This document shows, in pieces, positions 35,254-44,153 of a DNA stretch of 64,000 nt; the stretch's first letter is position 1, and every line of letters starts with the position of its first letter. This DNA comes from Synechococcus sp. CC9902 (GTDB lineage Bacteria > Cyanobacteriota > Cyanobacteriia > PCC-6307 > Cyanobiaceae). Position numbers and translations under genes: made by a program. The notes beneath the pieces were generated by a model that was given only the letters and a program-made list of their open reading frames with translations, was not told the origin of the DNA and searched no databases. Location of the stretch: contig NC_007513.1 in assembly GCF_000012505.1 (NCBI RefSeq), forward strand, positions 186,001-250,000. Direction: 5' to 3'.

Positions 35254-35964
35254 GTGTCGACCGCCCAGCTGCCGATTCCGATTTTCATCGGCTACGACCC
35301 GCGTGAGCGTGCTGCCACCAACGTTTTGATCGACAGTTTGTACCAGCACAGCAGTGTGCCGCTGGCGATTACACCCTTGGTGACGCCGCAGTTGGAAAAC
35401 CAGGGGTTATTCCAGCGTGAACGGGATCCCAAGCAGAGCACCGCGTTTTCTTTCACGCGTTTCTTAGTGCCCTATTTGATGGAGTATCAGGGCTGGGCTC
35501 TGTTCATGGATTGCGACATGCTCTGCCAAGCCGACATCAAGGCGTTGTGGGATCAGCGTGATGATCGTTATGGCGCCATGTGCGTACAGCATGAGCATGT
35601 TCCTGGAGAAACGGTGAAGTTCCTCGGCGAAGTGCAGAGCGCTTATCCGAAGAAGAATTGGAGTTCTCTGATGTTGCTGAACTGCAGCCGCTGTAAAAAC
35701 CTCACTGTGGATTACGTCAATACGGCTTCGGGGTTGGAGCTGCATCGTTTCCATTGGTTGGAGGGTGATCACGAGATCGGAGCCATTGAGGGGGGATGGA
35801 ACCACTTGGTGGATGTGCAGCGCCCTCCAGCACAGGAGGAGCCGGCGCCAATGCTGCATTGGACCCTCGGTGGCCCTTGGTTTCGCGAACAACGCACGAT
35901 GGGAGGCCCGCTGGCCGCTCAATGGTTTGCTGCCCGCGATGAAGCCATCAAGCTCTGGGATTAA
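35254..35964 (+). CDS. GT-A-fold glycosyltransferase-like protein with DxD motif
   Basis: 236 aa. FIGYDPRERAATNVLIDSL opens the protein and ALFMDCDMLCQADIKALWD carries a DCD metal-binding triad, the hallmark of GT8-like or related GT-A transferases. SSLMLLNCSRC and the late MLHWTLGGPWF block also fit. It has no membrane helix and is soluble. The start is GTG at 35254. Its stop overlaps the start of kdsB (TAATG), which implies that it acts in the same pathway, possibly adding or processing a KDO-linked sugar. The specific family is uncertain. Confidence 0.75.
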   Translation: MSTAQLPIPIFIGYDPRERAATNVLIDSLYQHSSVPLAITPLVTPQLENQGLFQRERDPKQSTAFSFTRFLVPYLMEYQGWALFMDCDMLCQADIKALWDQRDDRYGAMCVQHEHVPGETVKFLGEVQSAYPKKNWSSLMLLNCSRCKNLTVDYVNTASGLELHRFHWLEGDHEIGAIEGGWNHLVDVQRPPAQEEPAPMLHWTLGGPWFREQRTMGGPLAAQWFAARDEAIKLWD

Positions 35965-36743
35965 TGGCAATTCAGAAATGTGTCGTTGCTGTTCCAGCTC
36001 GTTTGCAGTCGTCGCGGCTGCCCAACAAAGTGCTGGCCGATATCGGTGGAAAACCGATGATTCAGCGGGTTCTCGAGCGTTGTCGTGAATCCACGTCGGT
36101 AAATGCCGTAGTGCTTTGTACCGATAGCCAGGAGCTTCAGCAGCGGGCCGCGGTTTGGGGATTTCCCGTCTTGATGACTGCTGAATCCTGCAGCTCTGGA
36201 AGCGACAGGATCGCTTCAGTAGCCGACGCGCTGATGGCCCTCGCCTGGGGGGATGCAACTCCTGCGGCAGAGCAAACCGCTGTGATCAATGTTCAGGGGG
36301 ACCAGCCGTTTATTGATCCCCAGGTGATTGACGCGATGGCGGCTGAGTTCCGCCGACTTGACCCCGTCCCAGCAGTTGTCACTCCGGTATATGGCTTGAA
36401 GCCAGAGACAGTTCACAACCCCAATGTGGTGAAAACGTTGTTGGCTCACGATGGGCGCGCGTTGTATTTCTCGCGGTCCGCGATTCCCCACGTGCGTGAT
36501 GTGGATCCCTCGCAATGGCATCGCCACACCACCTACTGGGGACATGTAGGGATGTATGGCTTCCGTGGAGATGTGTTGGCGGGTTGGAATCGACTTCCGG
36601 CGTCACCCCTCGAAGATTTGGAACGCCTCGAACAACTTCGTTTGATTGAAGCTGGCCTCACCATGGCCACCTTTGAAGTGCAGGGAACCTCCTTGTCGGT
36701 CGACACCGCTGAACAGCTGGAACAAGCAAGGTCAATGGTTTGA
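35964..36743 (+). CDS. kdsB: 3-deoxy-manno-octulosonate cytidylyltransferase (CMP-KDO synthetase)
   Basis: 259 aa. It activates KDO with CTP, giving CMP-KDO. VAVPARLQSSRLPNKVLADI is the nucleotide-binding loop of the family; LCTDSQELQQRAAVWGFPVLM, SGSDRIASVADAL, VINVQGDQPFIDPQVID and LYFSRSAIPHVRD complete the set. One-base overlap with the preceding glycosyltransferase-like gene. CMP-KDO is needed by any KDO transferase; none was found in the window. An equivalent for related sugars is possible, but co-location with kdsA, kdsC and kdsD makes KDO likely. Confidence 0.94.
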   Translation: MAIQKCVVAVPARLQSSRLPNKVLADIGGKPMIQRVLERCRESTSVNAVVLCTDSQELQQRAAVWGFPVLMTAESCSSGSDRIASVADALMALAWGDATPAAEQTAVINVQGDQPFIDPQVIDAMAAEFRRLDPVPAVVTPVYGLKPETVHNPNVVKTLLAHDGRALYFSRSAIPHVRDVDPSQWHRHTTYWGHVGMYGFRGDVLAGWNRLPASPLEDLERLEQLRLIEAGLTMATFEVQGTSLSVDTAEQLEQARSMV

Positions 36744-36821
36744 ATGAATTGGCGCGACCCAAAATCAGCGGCCAAACATGAACTAGATCGGTGTTGTCAC
36801 CTCAGTCATGGTCAACATCGA

Positions 36822-37373
36822 TTAATCATTTCGATCGCGCCACCCATCCCGCTTCAGGTTTTGCCAACGTCCACGGTCTTGAAGGATCGTTTCTGCGAGT
36901 TCCCGGATGGCGCCGTGGCCTCCTCGTTTTCGCAAAACAGCATGGGCTCCCAACCGCACCGGCGCGCATGCATCGGCTGGAGCGATTAGGAGTCCAACAA
37001 CTGGGCGCACGGCTAAGTCATTGAGGTCGTCACCGACGAAGGCCGTTTCCGAACTGTCGATCCCGAGTTGTTGTTGGAGCTGGAGCAGCGCCTCAGGCTT
37101 GTCTTTGATGCCCACAAGACAGTGTTGGATTCCCAGTTGGTGGGCCCTCACCTCAGTCGCGCCCCCTTGCCCTCCGCTGAGAAAGGCGATTTCGACTCCT
37201 GCCTGTTGCAGCAAGCGAATGCCGAGACCATCCCGCACATCGAAGCGTTTGGTTAGCTGCCCGCTTGCATCAAACCAAAGTCCTCCATCCGTGAGCACGC
37301 CGTCGACATCGAGCACGAGCAACTTGATCTGTCTCAGCCGCTTTCCGATTCGCCACCAGCGCCATCCCCTCAT
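36822..37373 (-). CDS. kdsC: KDO-8-phosphate phosphatase, HAD family
   Basis: 183 aa. It removes phosphate from KDO-8-P to give free KDO. HAD motif I is LLVLDVDGVLTDGGLWF with both aspartates, motif II includes IAFLSGGQGG, and motif IV is AFVGDDLNDLAVRPVVG. The small size with no cap domain matches tetrameric KdsC. Its start overlaps the end of kdsD by 4 bp (ATGA). kdsB is convergent, ending 78 bp away, so the KDO genes form a face-to-face pair of transcripts. Confidence 0.93.
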   Translation of the reverse strand: MRGWRWWRIGKRLRQIKLLVLDVDGVLTDGGLWFDASGQLTKRFDVRDGLGIRLLQQAGVEIAFLSGGQGGATEVRAHQLGIQHCLVGIKDKPEALLQLQQQLGIDSSETAFVGDDLNDLAVRPVVGLLIAPADACAPVRLGAHAVLRKRGGHGAIRELAETILQDRGRWQNLKRDGWRDRND

Positions 37374-38383
37374 GCCAGGCCTGCTTGAACGAGATCATGG
37401 AGACGCAACAGACCGATGAGCTGTTTGTTGTCTCCAACAACTGGGAGCACTGAAATCGCTTTGCGTCGGTTGTTTTCCATCTGCTCTAAGGCTTTCACCA
37501 CCAACACATCGGCACGGACTGTGATGGGGTCGGCTGTCATCAGATCGGCGGCCGTCAGGCTGCTCCAGGTGTTGGCGTTGTGGTCTTGAAGGGCTCGTCG
37601 CAGGTCTCCATCCGTGAGGATTCCCATGAGAGAGCCTGGAGATGTGGGGTCTTCGACCCAGCCGCTGCCAATCCCATCTCGGGTTAATCCTCCGATCACG
37701 TCCGGAAGGGATGTGTCCGGTTGAAGGGGGTGCAACTTGCTCACGGGAACCATCAGGTCTGCAGCGGTCATCGTGAGTTGCTTTCCCAAGGAGCCGGCTG
37801 GGTGATTCAGGGCGAAATCGGCGGGCGAGATGCCTCGACGCTCCATCCACACCGCCGCCAGCGCGTCGCCAATGGCCATGGCAACAGCTGTGCTGGCGGT
37901 AGGAGCCAGATTGAGCGGACACACCTCGCGGTCGATGCTGGCCTCCAGCACCACATCGCTGCCACGACCAAGGGATGACTCGGCTCGGCCAACGATGGCG
38001 ATGCGGCCGGTTCCCCGTCGTTTGAGATGGGGCAGCACTTCGAGCAATTCAGTGGTTTCTCCACTGTTGGAGAGCATCAAACAGACATCTTCTGGTGCCA
38101 CAACACCCAGATCTCCATGCAAAGCATCAAGAGGGTTGAGGTACAACGCCATCAAGCCAATGGATGAAAACGTGGCGGCGATTTTTCGGGCCACGATGCC
38201 GCTCTTGCCTACCCCAGTAATCACCAGCTTGGCTTTTCGATCAGCGCAACGTTCCAGCAGCTGGATCGCGGCCTCAACCTGCTCACTACTGAGTCGTTCT
38301 GCTGCGGTGGAGATTGCTGAGGCTTCCTCTTGCAGGCAACGGGTCAGAGCAGACAAGACCGAGATCCACGATGATCGGCCCAT
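37370..38383 (-). CDS. kdsD: Arabinose-5-phosphate isomerase, KdsD/KpsF family
   Basis: 337 aa from ATG 38383; starts at 38389 and 38398 are equally possible by frame. The SIS domain shows KLVITGVGKSGIVARKIAAT and MLSNSGETTELLEVLPHL with the HGDLG block, followed by two CBS domains ending the protein, as in KdsD/KpsF/GutQ. It makes arabinose-5-phosphate from ribulose-5-phosphate, the first KDO step. It leads the kdsD-kdsC pair and is divergent from cca, with only 18 bp or less between start codons. Confidence 0.9.
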   Translation of the reverse strand: MGRSSWISVLSALTRCLQEEASAISTAAERLSSEQVEAAIQLLERCADRKAKLVITGVGKSGIVARKIAATFSSIGLMALYLNPLDALHGDLGVVAPEDVCLMLSNSGETTELLEVLPHLKRRGTGRIAIVGRAESSLGRGSDVVLEASIDREVCPLNLAPTASTAVAMAIGDALAAVWMERRGISPADFALNHPAGSLGKQLTMTAADLMVPVSKLHPLQPDTSLPDVIGGLTRDGIGSGWVEDPTSPGSLMGILTDGDLRRALQDHNANTWSSLTAADLMTADPITVRADVLVVKALEQMENNRRKAISVLPVVGDNKQLIGLLRLHDLVQAGLA

Positions 38384-38401
38384 TGTCATGCACGTCATGC
38401 G

Positions 38402-39616
38402 ATGAACCTGACCGGTGTGCCGTCCTCTTTGCTGGCTGAGTTGCGATCGGCGGCTGTGGGTGCAGGTGTGAAGCGGTTGGCGATTGTCGGTGGTGCTGTG
38501 CGGGATGGCCTGCTCCATGAGCGCTATGGCCGGGTTTGGACAGGTGTGCCTGATTTGGATTGGATTCTCGAAGGTGACGCCATGCGCCTTGCCGCTGAGC
38601 TAGTGAAACGGTGTGGAGAGCAACGGGTGACCGAACTTCAGAACTACGGGAGCTTTGGCACGGTTGCCCTGCAGCTCGATGGCATTGCCTTGGATTTCGC
38701 GATGGCGCGCAAGGAGACCTACCCCATGCCAGGTGAGAACCCCGTGGTTGAACCAGGCTCGTTGGACTCTGATCTAGTGCGTCGCGATTTCACGATCAAC
38801 GCGATGGCTCAGGATCTGCTGTCTGGACAGCTCATCGATCCGCACCGAGGTCAGCAGGATTTGGCCGAACGACGTTTGGTGTTTCTCCATGATGAGAGCG
38901 TGTCGGATGACCCCACCCGTGTGATCCGTGCCAGTCGTTATGCGGCTCGGTTGGGATTTGTTCTGTCGCCGGAGGCGCTGCAGCAAGTGACTGCCACGGT
39001 GCGGCGTTGGCCATGGTCTTGGCAATTGCACGATGCACCGGATCAGGCTCCACCGGCATTGGCGAATCGACTGCGGATGGAGCTCGATCGTCTGTTTGCG
39101 GGTGAGCCTTGGGCTTTGGCACTCGATTGTTTAGAGGAGTGGCAGGCAATGGCGTTGTTGGATCCGTCCTTGCAGCACGATCGGGGCCGAAACCGTCGAA
39201 TTGCTTGGGCGCAACGGCTTGGACTTCCCTTGCTACCGGCCTGGCTAGCGGGTGCACCGGATCCCGAGGCGGTTGCCCGTCGCTTGGGTGTGCCTGGTCA
39301 ACAGCAGCGGTGGCTCAAGCAGCTTCTGCAGCTTCAGGATTGGTTGGTGTCTACAGATGCACCTGACGTTCATGCGGCCCCAGACGTCTGGACTGCTGCT
39401 CTGGAGAACCAGGGCTGGATGCCAGAAACAGTGGCCTTCATGGTGTGCTCACAACCCCCGCAATGGAAACCGTTGTTGCGCTGGTGGGGGCGTTGGCGAC
39501 ATCTGAAATCACCCAGAAGCGCTCGGGATCTCATCGCCGATGGTTGGTCGTCTGGTCCCGCATTAGGGAATGAATTGCAGCGTCTACGCCTGGAGGCGCT
39601 GAAGCGAAGCCGATGA
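38402..39616 (+). CDS. cca: tRNA nucleotidyltransferase / poly(A) polymerase family (CCA-adding)
   Basis: 404 aa of class II nucleotidyltransferase fold. LAIVGGAVRDGLLHERY and VPDLDWILEGDA hold the catalytic acidic residues, DLVRRDFTINAMAQDLLSG is the nucleotide-recognition block, and DDPTRVIRASRYAARLGF is the conserved neck motif. It adds or repairs CCA at tRNA 3' ends; the tRNA-Arg in this window lacks encoded CCA. In cyanobacteria some such enzymes add only CC or A. The stop overlaps the start of the next gene by ATGA. Confidence 0.92.
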   Translation: MNLTGVPSSLLAELRSAAVGAGVKRLAIVGGAVRDGLLHERYGRVWTGVPDLDWILEGDAMRLAAELVKRCGEQRVTELQNYGSFGTVALQLDGIALDFAMARKETYPMPGENPVVEPGSLDSDLVRRDFTINAMAQDLLSGQLIDPHRGQQDLAERRLVFLHDESVSDDPTRVIRASRYAARLGFVLSPEALQQVTATVRRWPWSWQLHDAPDQAPPALANRLRMELDRLFAGEPWALALDCLEEWQAMALLDPSLQHDRGRNRRIAWAQRLGLPLLPAWLAGAPDPEAVARRLGVPGQQQRWLKQLLQLQDWLVSTDAPDVHAAPDVWTAALENQGWMPETVAFMVCSQPPQWKPLLRWWGRWRHLKSPRSARDLIADGWSSGPALGNELQRLRLEALKRSR

Positions 39617-41052
39617 TTGGGTCCCGTTCGGCTTCGATCGTCCTGGTCGTGGCTTTGGTGTGTGCAGGATTTGCCTTGAAGGCTCTCTGGCTCATCGATG
39701 CCACGGCGCTCTGGAGCGACGAGTTGTACAGCGTGGGTAAGAGTTTTCAAGCCAGTCCGGCGGCTTTGCTTTCAATGCTTCGCCACGACACCCATCCACC
39801 TCTTTATTACGCCGTGCTTTGGGGATGGGGCCAGCTGGTGGGGCAAAGCCCGATCACCCTGCGGTTGCTCTCATGGCTCGCCTACGGCGCGGGTGGGGTT
39901 GTGATGGTGGCCCAGGCAAGGGCCTTGGCTGTGCACAAGCGTCTGGGCTGGACCGTCTCATTGGCGGCGCTGATGGCGTTTTGTAGCCCCTATCCCATCC
40001 GTTTTTCGATTGAAGGCAAGAGCTATGCCCTGCTGGTGTTGTTTGTGGCTTTGGCTTGGTGGTGGCGCAACCAAGGCCGTCTTGTCCCCTATGCCTTAGC
40101 GGTGGCCCTGGCTTCACTAACTCATTTTTATGGTCTCTTTTTGCTGGTGGCTGCTGGGGCTTGGGACGGCTCGCGCCGTCGCTGGGGATTGTGCTTGGCT
40201 GCTGGCCTGGGGGTAATCCCAGCCCTGGCTTGGATCGCCTACGCCTCCGACTATCTCTTCAGCTCGAAGGCCGGCAGCTGGATTGGCGGCCCAAGCTTTG
40301 CGTTGTTGGAGGACACCTTGGCTCGAGGGCTTGGCGTTTGGCCCCTGCCCAAGTTGGCCCTGCTGCTACTCACGCTTGTAATCCTGCGTCGTTGGGGTGG
40401 TCTGAAGCCAGTGCGCTGGCTCGATGTTGATCTGTTGGATCGCACTGGTGTGATCCCATCGGGCTTGATGGTGGTTGGGGTGGTGCTGATCTCTTTCTTC
40501 AAGCCCCTCGCCTTTGGTCGTTATTTCGTTGTGCTGATTCCGGCTCTTGTGCCTGTCTTGGCAGTTCTGCTTGGAGATGCTCAGTTGAATCGCGGGGGGC
40601 GCTTGTTCGCTGGCGTTGTTTTGATGATGGTGATCGGCAGCTGGTGGGGGCCAGGGTTTGCTGAGCTCGACTCGGGATTGGGCGGAGTGCGCGAACAGGA
40701 TCAGTTTCGAATGGTGAGCCGGTATACGGATGGATTGGTTGAGCGATATAGCCCTCGAGCGCGCCTGCTCAACCTCAGTGATCGGATGGAGCAATCGATG
40801 GGGCGAATGGCTCCTCCCGTCGCTGCATGGGGAGATCGCAGTGCCTTGCATCAACGGTTGTCGATCACCCCACATCCCTCCGTGATTTGGTTGGCCAGTA
40901 GTGGGCCCGAACAGGCGCTTTTCCGCAAACTGAACCCATTGCACGAAGAGGTTGAGCAGCTGGGCTATCGCTGCGTTGACCGTTCACAAGGTCTTAGCCA
41001 TGGCCGGATCCTGCAATGCCAACTTGAATCCAAGCTGAATCCTGTGCCATAA
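39613..41052 (+). CDS. PMT/ArnT-like membrane glycosyltransferase (GT-C)
   Basis: 479 aa with about nine to ten membrane helices. The first extracytoplasmic loop has the acidic pair in ALWSDELYSVGKSF, and a later DTHPPLYYAVLWGWGQLVG block is typical of dolichyl-phosphate-mannose and ArnT/GT39/GT83-like enzymes that take sugar from a polyprenyl carrier. It has no large C-terminal domain. It is coupled to cca by a 4-bp overlap but has no obvious link to it in function. Its last 59 bp overlap the convergent SelD-fusion gene. Confidence 0.82.
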   Translation: MIGSRSASIVLVVALVCAGFALKALWLIDATALWSDELYSVGKSFQASPAALLSMLRHDTHPPLYYAVLWGWGQLVGQSPITLRLLSWLAYGAGGVVMVAQARALAVHKRLGWTVSLAALMAFCSPYPIRFSIEGKSYALLVLFVALAWWWRNQGRLVPYALAVALASLTHFYGLFLLVAAGAWDGSRRRWGLCLAAGLGVIPALAWIAYASDYLFSSKAGSWIGGPSFALLEDTLARGLGVWPLPKLALLLLTLVILRRWGGLKPVRWLDVDLLDRTGVIPSGLMVVGVVLISFFKPLAFGRYFVVLIPALVPVLAVLLGDAQLNRGGRLFAGVVLMMVIGSWWGPGFAELDSGLGGVREQDQFRMVSRYTDGLVERYSPRARLLNLSDRMEQSMGRMAPPVAAWGDRSALHQRLSITPHPSVIWLASSGPEQALFRKLNPLHEEVEQLGYRCVDRSQGLSHGRILQCQLESKLNPVP

Positions 41053-43021
41053 GACATTCGGCAGCTGCTGCGGTGCAGGCCAAGAGGAGTGGTCCACAGG
41101 TTTGTGGGTCCACCAGTAGTTCCAGACAGGCCTGGGATGGTGACGCGTTGAGTTGAACTGGCCCCTCAAGCCAGCTCCAGGCATCACGATTTGCGGGGGC
41201 CAGGCTGCTGGCTATCCCTTGGTCGAGTAGGTCCAGTGCACCTGGATGGGCTTGAATTCGATTGGGCCACAGTTGGATGGTGATGGGCTCGCTTCCCTGC
41301 AGCATCTCTCCGAGATGTCCCAGTAACCCAAAGCCGGTCACGTCAGTACAGGCATGAATGTCGGCGCCATGCTTCTGCAACCCATCCACCAAGCGATGTT
41401 GGCTTTGGTTCATCGTGCGCAGGGCCGCTTCGACATCCTTGGGCTTGGCGACCCCTGCCATAGCTGCAGCGAAGAGCACGCCGACGCCAAGGGGACGGCT
41501 CAGCAGGAGCGCATCTCCAGGCTGAATACCACCCTTGGGCCAGGGTTTTGAAGTTTGGCCATTCACGGTCAGGGCGACTTGCAATCCCAGGGTGGTCGGG
41601 GAAGGCGTGGGACTGCGCGACTCCAAGGTGTGACCCCCGATCAGTGACGCTCCCTGTTCGATCAACACCGACTGAACCCCAGCCAAAGTTTGATGGAGAA
41701 GTTCTTGCTGTTCGGTGGAGTGGATGGACGGCAGGGTGACGACGGCCATCGCACTGGTGACCTTGGCCCCACAAGCCCAGAGATCAGAGCAGGCGTGCAA
41801 GGTGGTGAGCCGACCATTCAGCCAGGGATCACTCACGAGAGCAGGAAAGCCATCAACGCTTTGCAGTAGTGCTGGCGTTCCGCCGAGGTTGGCGGCATCT
41901 TCCGCTTGGGTTTTGAGTCCCGCCTGCGACAACGCTGCGTTGAGGGGGCGCGCGGGAAGCTTGGCGGCACAGCCACGGCAGGCCATTGGTTCGGCTGCTC
42001 CCATGGGGGCGAGTTGGCTGAAACCGGCCATGAACGAATGATCAATTCGTTGTTTCAGGCTCCAGAGCAGCCTGAATGCTCCGGTATGAGCATGGCCTCG
42101 CAGCATCCAGGCCGCGTTGTTCCCGGTCCCAATTAACTGCAGGGCATCGCGTTGTGGTGTCCATCGCTTCAGGCTTTGGCCGTTGCAGATCGCCTCAAGG
42201 TTCTGGGCCAAGGGCACGGCGGAACGCACAGCCCACACCCCTGAGGCGGGCCGCGGTTGGGCCTCCATCACGGCGCAATCGCCGCTCGCAAACAGATGGG
42301 AATATCCCTCGAGCTGGAGGAAAGAGTTGGTTAGAACCCGTCCGTCGTGGTCCACCGCAAATCCACTGTTGGCCAGCCAAGACGGTGCGCGACTTCCCGT
42401 GCAGAGGAGGGATGCGTGGGCATTGGCGTCGGTGACGCACTGAATGTGAGCACGACTGAGGATCGACTTGGTGGTGGCGTTGAGTTGGCCTGCACGGATC
42501 TGTAATTCCAGTGGGCGACGGGGCCAGCGTCGTCGCAGTGCCAGGGCCACTTCGATTCCGGCGGGTCCCGCACCCACGATGCGAAAGGGTTGTGGATCTT
42601 CAGGGTCTTGTTGAGATAAAAACTGAAGGGCTTCCTCCAACGGCTTGACTGGAACACCAGAAAGGTGTTCAAGGTTTCGCGTCACCGCTCCAACATCAAG
42701 GCTGAGCACACCAAAGCTCAGGGCTGGTCGCTGGTGGAGCAGGAGATCTTGGCGTTGGGAATCAATACCACTGATTTCGGCCTGCACAAAGGCCACCCCC
42801 GCTCGATCGCAGAGGTGCGGAAGATTGATACTCAGCTCCTCCCGCCGATAGATCCCGGCGATCAAGCCGGGCACCATGCCGGAATACAGGGCAGTCGGAT
42901 GCCGATTGATCAGCACAATGCTGCGCTTGGGCCGCAACCTCGGCGTCATTGCCCAGCGTTTGAGCAGAAGAGCATGGCTGTGCCCTCCTCCAGCGAGGAG
43001 GAGAGATCCCGATGGGGTCAT
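40994..43021 (-). CDS. selD: NADH-dehydrogenase-like oxidoreductase fused to selenide, water dikinase
   Basis: About 675 aa. Residues 1-335 are an FAD/pyridine-nucleotide oxidoreductase (LLLAGGGHSHALLLKRW, FRIVGAGPAGIEVALALRRR, HLFASGDCAVME). Residues 345-675 are SelD: MACRGCAAKLPARPL holds the catalytic Cys351 and Lys354, followed by VDGFPALVSDPW and DVTGFGLLGHLGEML. SelD makes selenophosphate from selenide and ATP; this fusion form is known in some cyanobacteria and algae. The active site has cysteine rather than selenocysteine. ATG 43021 overlaps the galE stop by 4 bp, so that start is chosen over 43078. It probably serves selenouridine in tRNA. Confidence 0.9.
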   Translation of the reverse strand: MTPSGSLLLAGGGHSHALLLKRWAMTPRLRPKRSIVLINRHPTALYSGMVPGLIAGIYRREELSINLPHLCDRAGVAFVQAEISGIDSQRQDLLLHQRPALSFGVLSLDVGAVTRNLEHLSGVPVKPLEEALQFLSQQDPEDPQPFRIVGAGPAGIEVALALRRRWPRRPLELQIRAGQLNATTKSILSRAHIQCVTDANAHASLLCTGSRAPSWLANSGFAVDHDGRVLTNSFLQLEGYSHLFASGDCAVMEAQPRPASGVWAVRSAVPLAQNLEAICNGQSLKRWTPQRDALQLIGTGNNAAWMLRGHAHTGAFRLLWSLKQRIDHSFMAGFSQLAPMGAAEPMACRGCAAKLPARPLNAALSQAGLKTQAEDAANLGGTPALLQSVDGFPALVSDPWLNGRLTTLHACSDLWACGAKVTSAMAVVTLPSIHSTEQQELLHQTLAGVQSVLIEQGASLIGGHTLESRSPTPSPTTLGLQVALTVNGQTSKPWPKGGIQPGDALLLSRPLGVGVLFAAAMAGVAKPKDVEAALRTMNQSQHRLVDGLQKHGADIHACTDVTGFGLLGHLGEMLQGSEPITIQLWPNRIQAHPGALDLLDQGIASSLAPANRDAWSWLEGPVQLNASPSQACLELLVDPQTCGPLLLACTAAAAECLMAQDSAWIQVGIAGSGHG

Positions 43022-44052
43022 GGGACGCTGCGGTACCCCAGCGGATTGGCCTGTTGCCAAGTCCAGCCGTCTCGACACATCTGTGCAAGATCCCGCTTAG
43101 CGCTCCAGCCCAAAATGTCTTTGGCTTTTTGAGGACACCCTTCAAGCTTGGGCACATCTCCTGGTCGTCGTGCCACCACCTCGTAGGGAATCGGCAGTCC
43201 GGTCGCCTTTTCAAAGCCGCGCACCACGTCGAGAACGCTGAGTCCGCAGCCGGTCCCGATGTTCAGTGTGAGTTGGTGAGGGGCTGTGGAGTGGAAGAGG
43301 TGATCCAAGGTGACGCTGTGGGCTTCGGCGAGGTCCATCACGTGCAAGTAGTCACGAATGCCGGTGCCATCGTGTGTTGAGTAGTCCTGGCCGAAGATCC
43401 GGAGTTTGTCGCGTCGTCCTGCGGCGACTTGGGTGATAAATGGAAACAAGTTATTGGGAGTGCCGAGGGGGTCTTCTCCTATCCGTCCACTGGGGTGGGC
43501 TCCGACGGGGTTGAAATAGCGCAAACAGGCCACCCGCCAGTCTCCAGAACGACAGAGGGCACTCAGCATCTGCTCAACGGCCAACTTGGTTTGGGCGTAA
43601 GGATGCACTGGCGCTGTGGGCATCTCTTCGTGGAGTGGAAAAACCTCGGGCTCTCCATACACGGTGGACGTGCTGCTGAAGACGAGGGTGCGGCACTGGT
43701 GCTGCTCCATTGCGGTAGCCAAAACCCTGCTGCCATTGAGATTGACATCCCAGTAATGGAGAGGGTTGGCTACTGATTCGGCCACGGCCTTGAGACCGGC
43801 GAAATGAATGACGCCATCAACAGGACCACCACGATCAAAGGCGCGATTCACAGCGTCTAAGTCACGGACATCTCCTTCAACAAGTTCCAACGCATTGGAG
43901 TTCGCAAGCGTCTTCACTCGCTTCAGAGCCTCTGGACTGCTGTTGTCGAAGTTGTCGAGAACCACCAGCTCATACCCCTGCTCCAACAGAACAAGAGCGG
44001 TGTGGCTCCCGATGAAGCCAGCGCCTCCAGTGATTAGGACGCGGCGAGCCAT
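43018..44052 (-). CDS. galE: UDP-glucose 4-epimerase
   Basis: 344 aa short-chain dehydrogenase fold. VLITGGAGFIGSHTALVLLE is the NAD loop, LVFSSTSTVYGEPE holds the catalytic Ser/Thr, YAQTKLAVEQML holds Tyr and Lys, and RYFNPVGAHPSGRIGEDP is typical of GalE. It interconverts UDP-glucose and UDP-galactose, feeding galactosyltransferases. It is first in a reverse-strand pair with the SelD fusion and is separated by about 100 bp from the divergent secretion operon. Confidence 0.94.
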   Translation of the reverse strand: MARRVLITGGAGFIGSHTALVLLEQGYELVVLDNFDNSSPEALKRVKTLANSNALELVEGDVRDLDAVNRAFDRGGPVDGVIHFAGLKAVAESVANPLHYWDVNLNGSRVLATAMEQHQCRTLVFSSTSTVYGEPEVFPLHEEMPTAPVHPYAQTKLAVEQMLSALCRSGDWRVACLRYFNPVGAHPSGRIGEDPLGTPNNLFPFITQVAAGRRDKLRIFGQDYSTHDGTGIRDYLHVMDLAEAHSVTLDHLFHSTAPHQLTLNIGTGCGLSVLDVVRGFEKATGLPIPYEVVARRPGDVPKLEGCPQKAKDILGWSAKRDLAQMCRDGWTWQQANPLGYRSVP

Positions 44053-44153
44053 GGCGCTGAAGGTACGAACTGAGTTTGATTCTGAAGGACCTCTCCATAA
44101 CTCGAGTCAACGTGCGTTTTCGTCCCTACGTTTTGCGGACTGAGTACTGACGT

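Noticed and set aside
35464-36258. Antisense open frame (264 codons) over the GT-A-like gene and kdsB
   Set aside because: Fully covered by genes with clear motifs; peptide shows no fold-like pattern.
41950-42010. Possible selenocysteine codon in the SelD domain
   Set aside because: The active-site position is encoded as cysteine and no in-frame TGA occurs.
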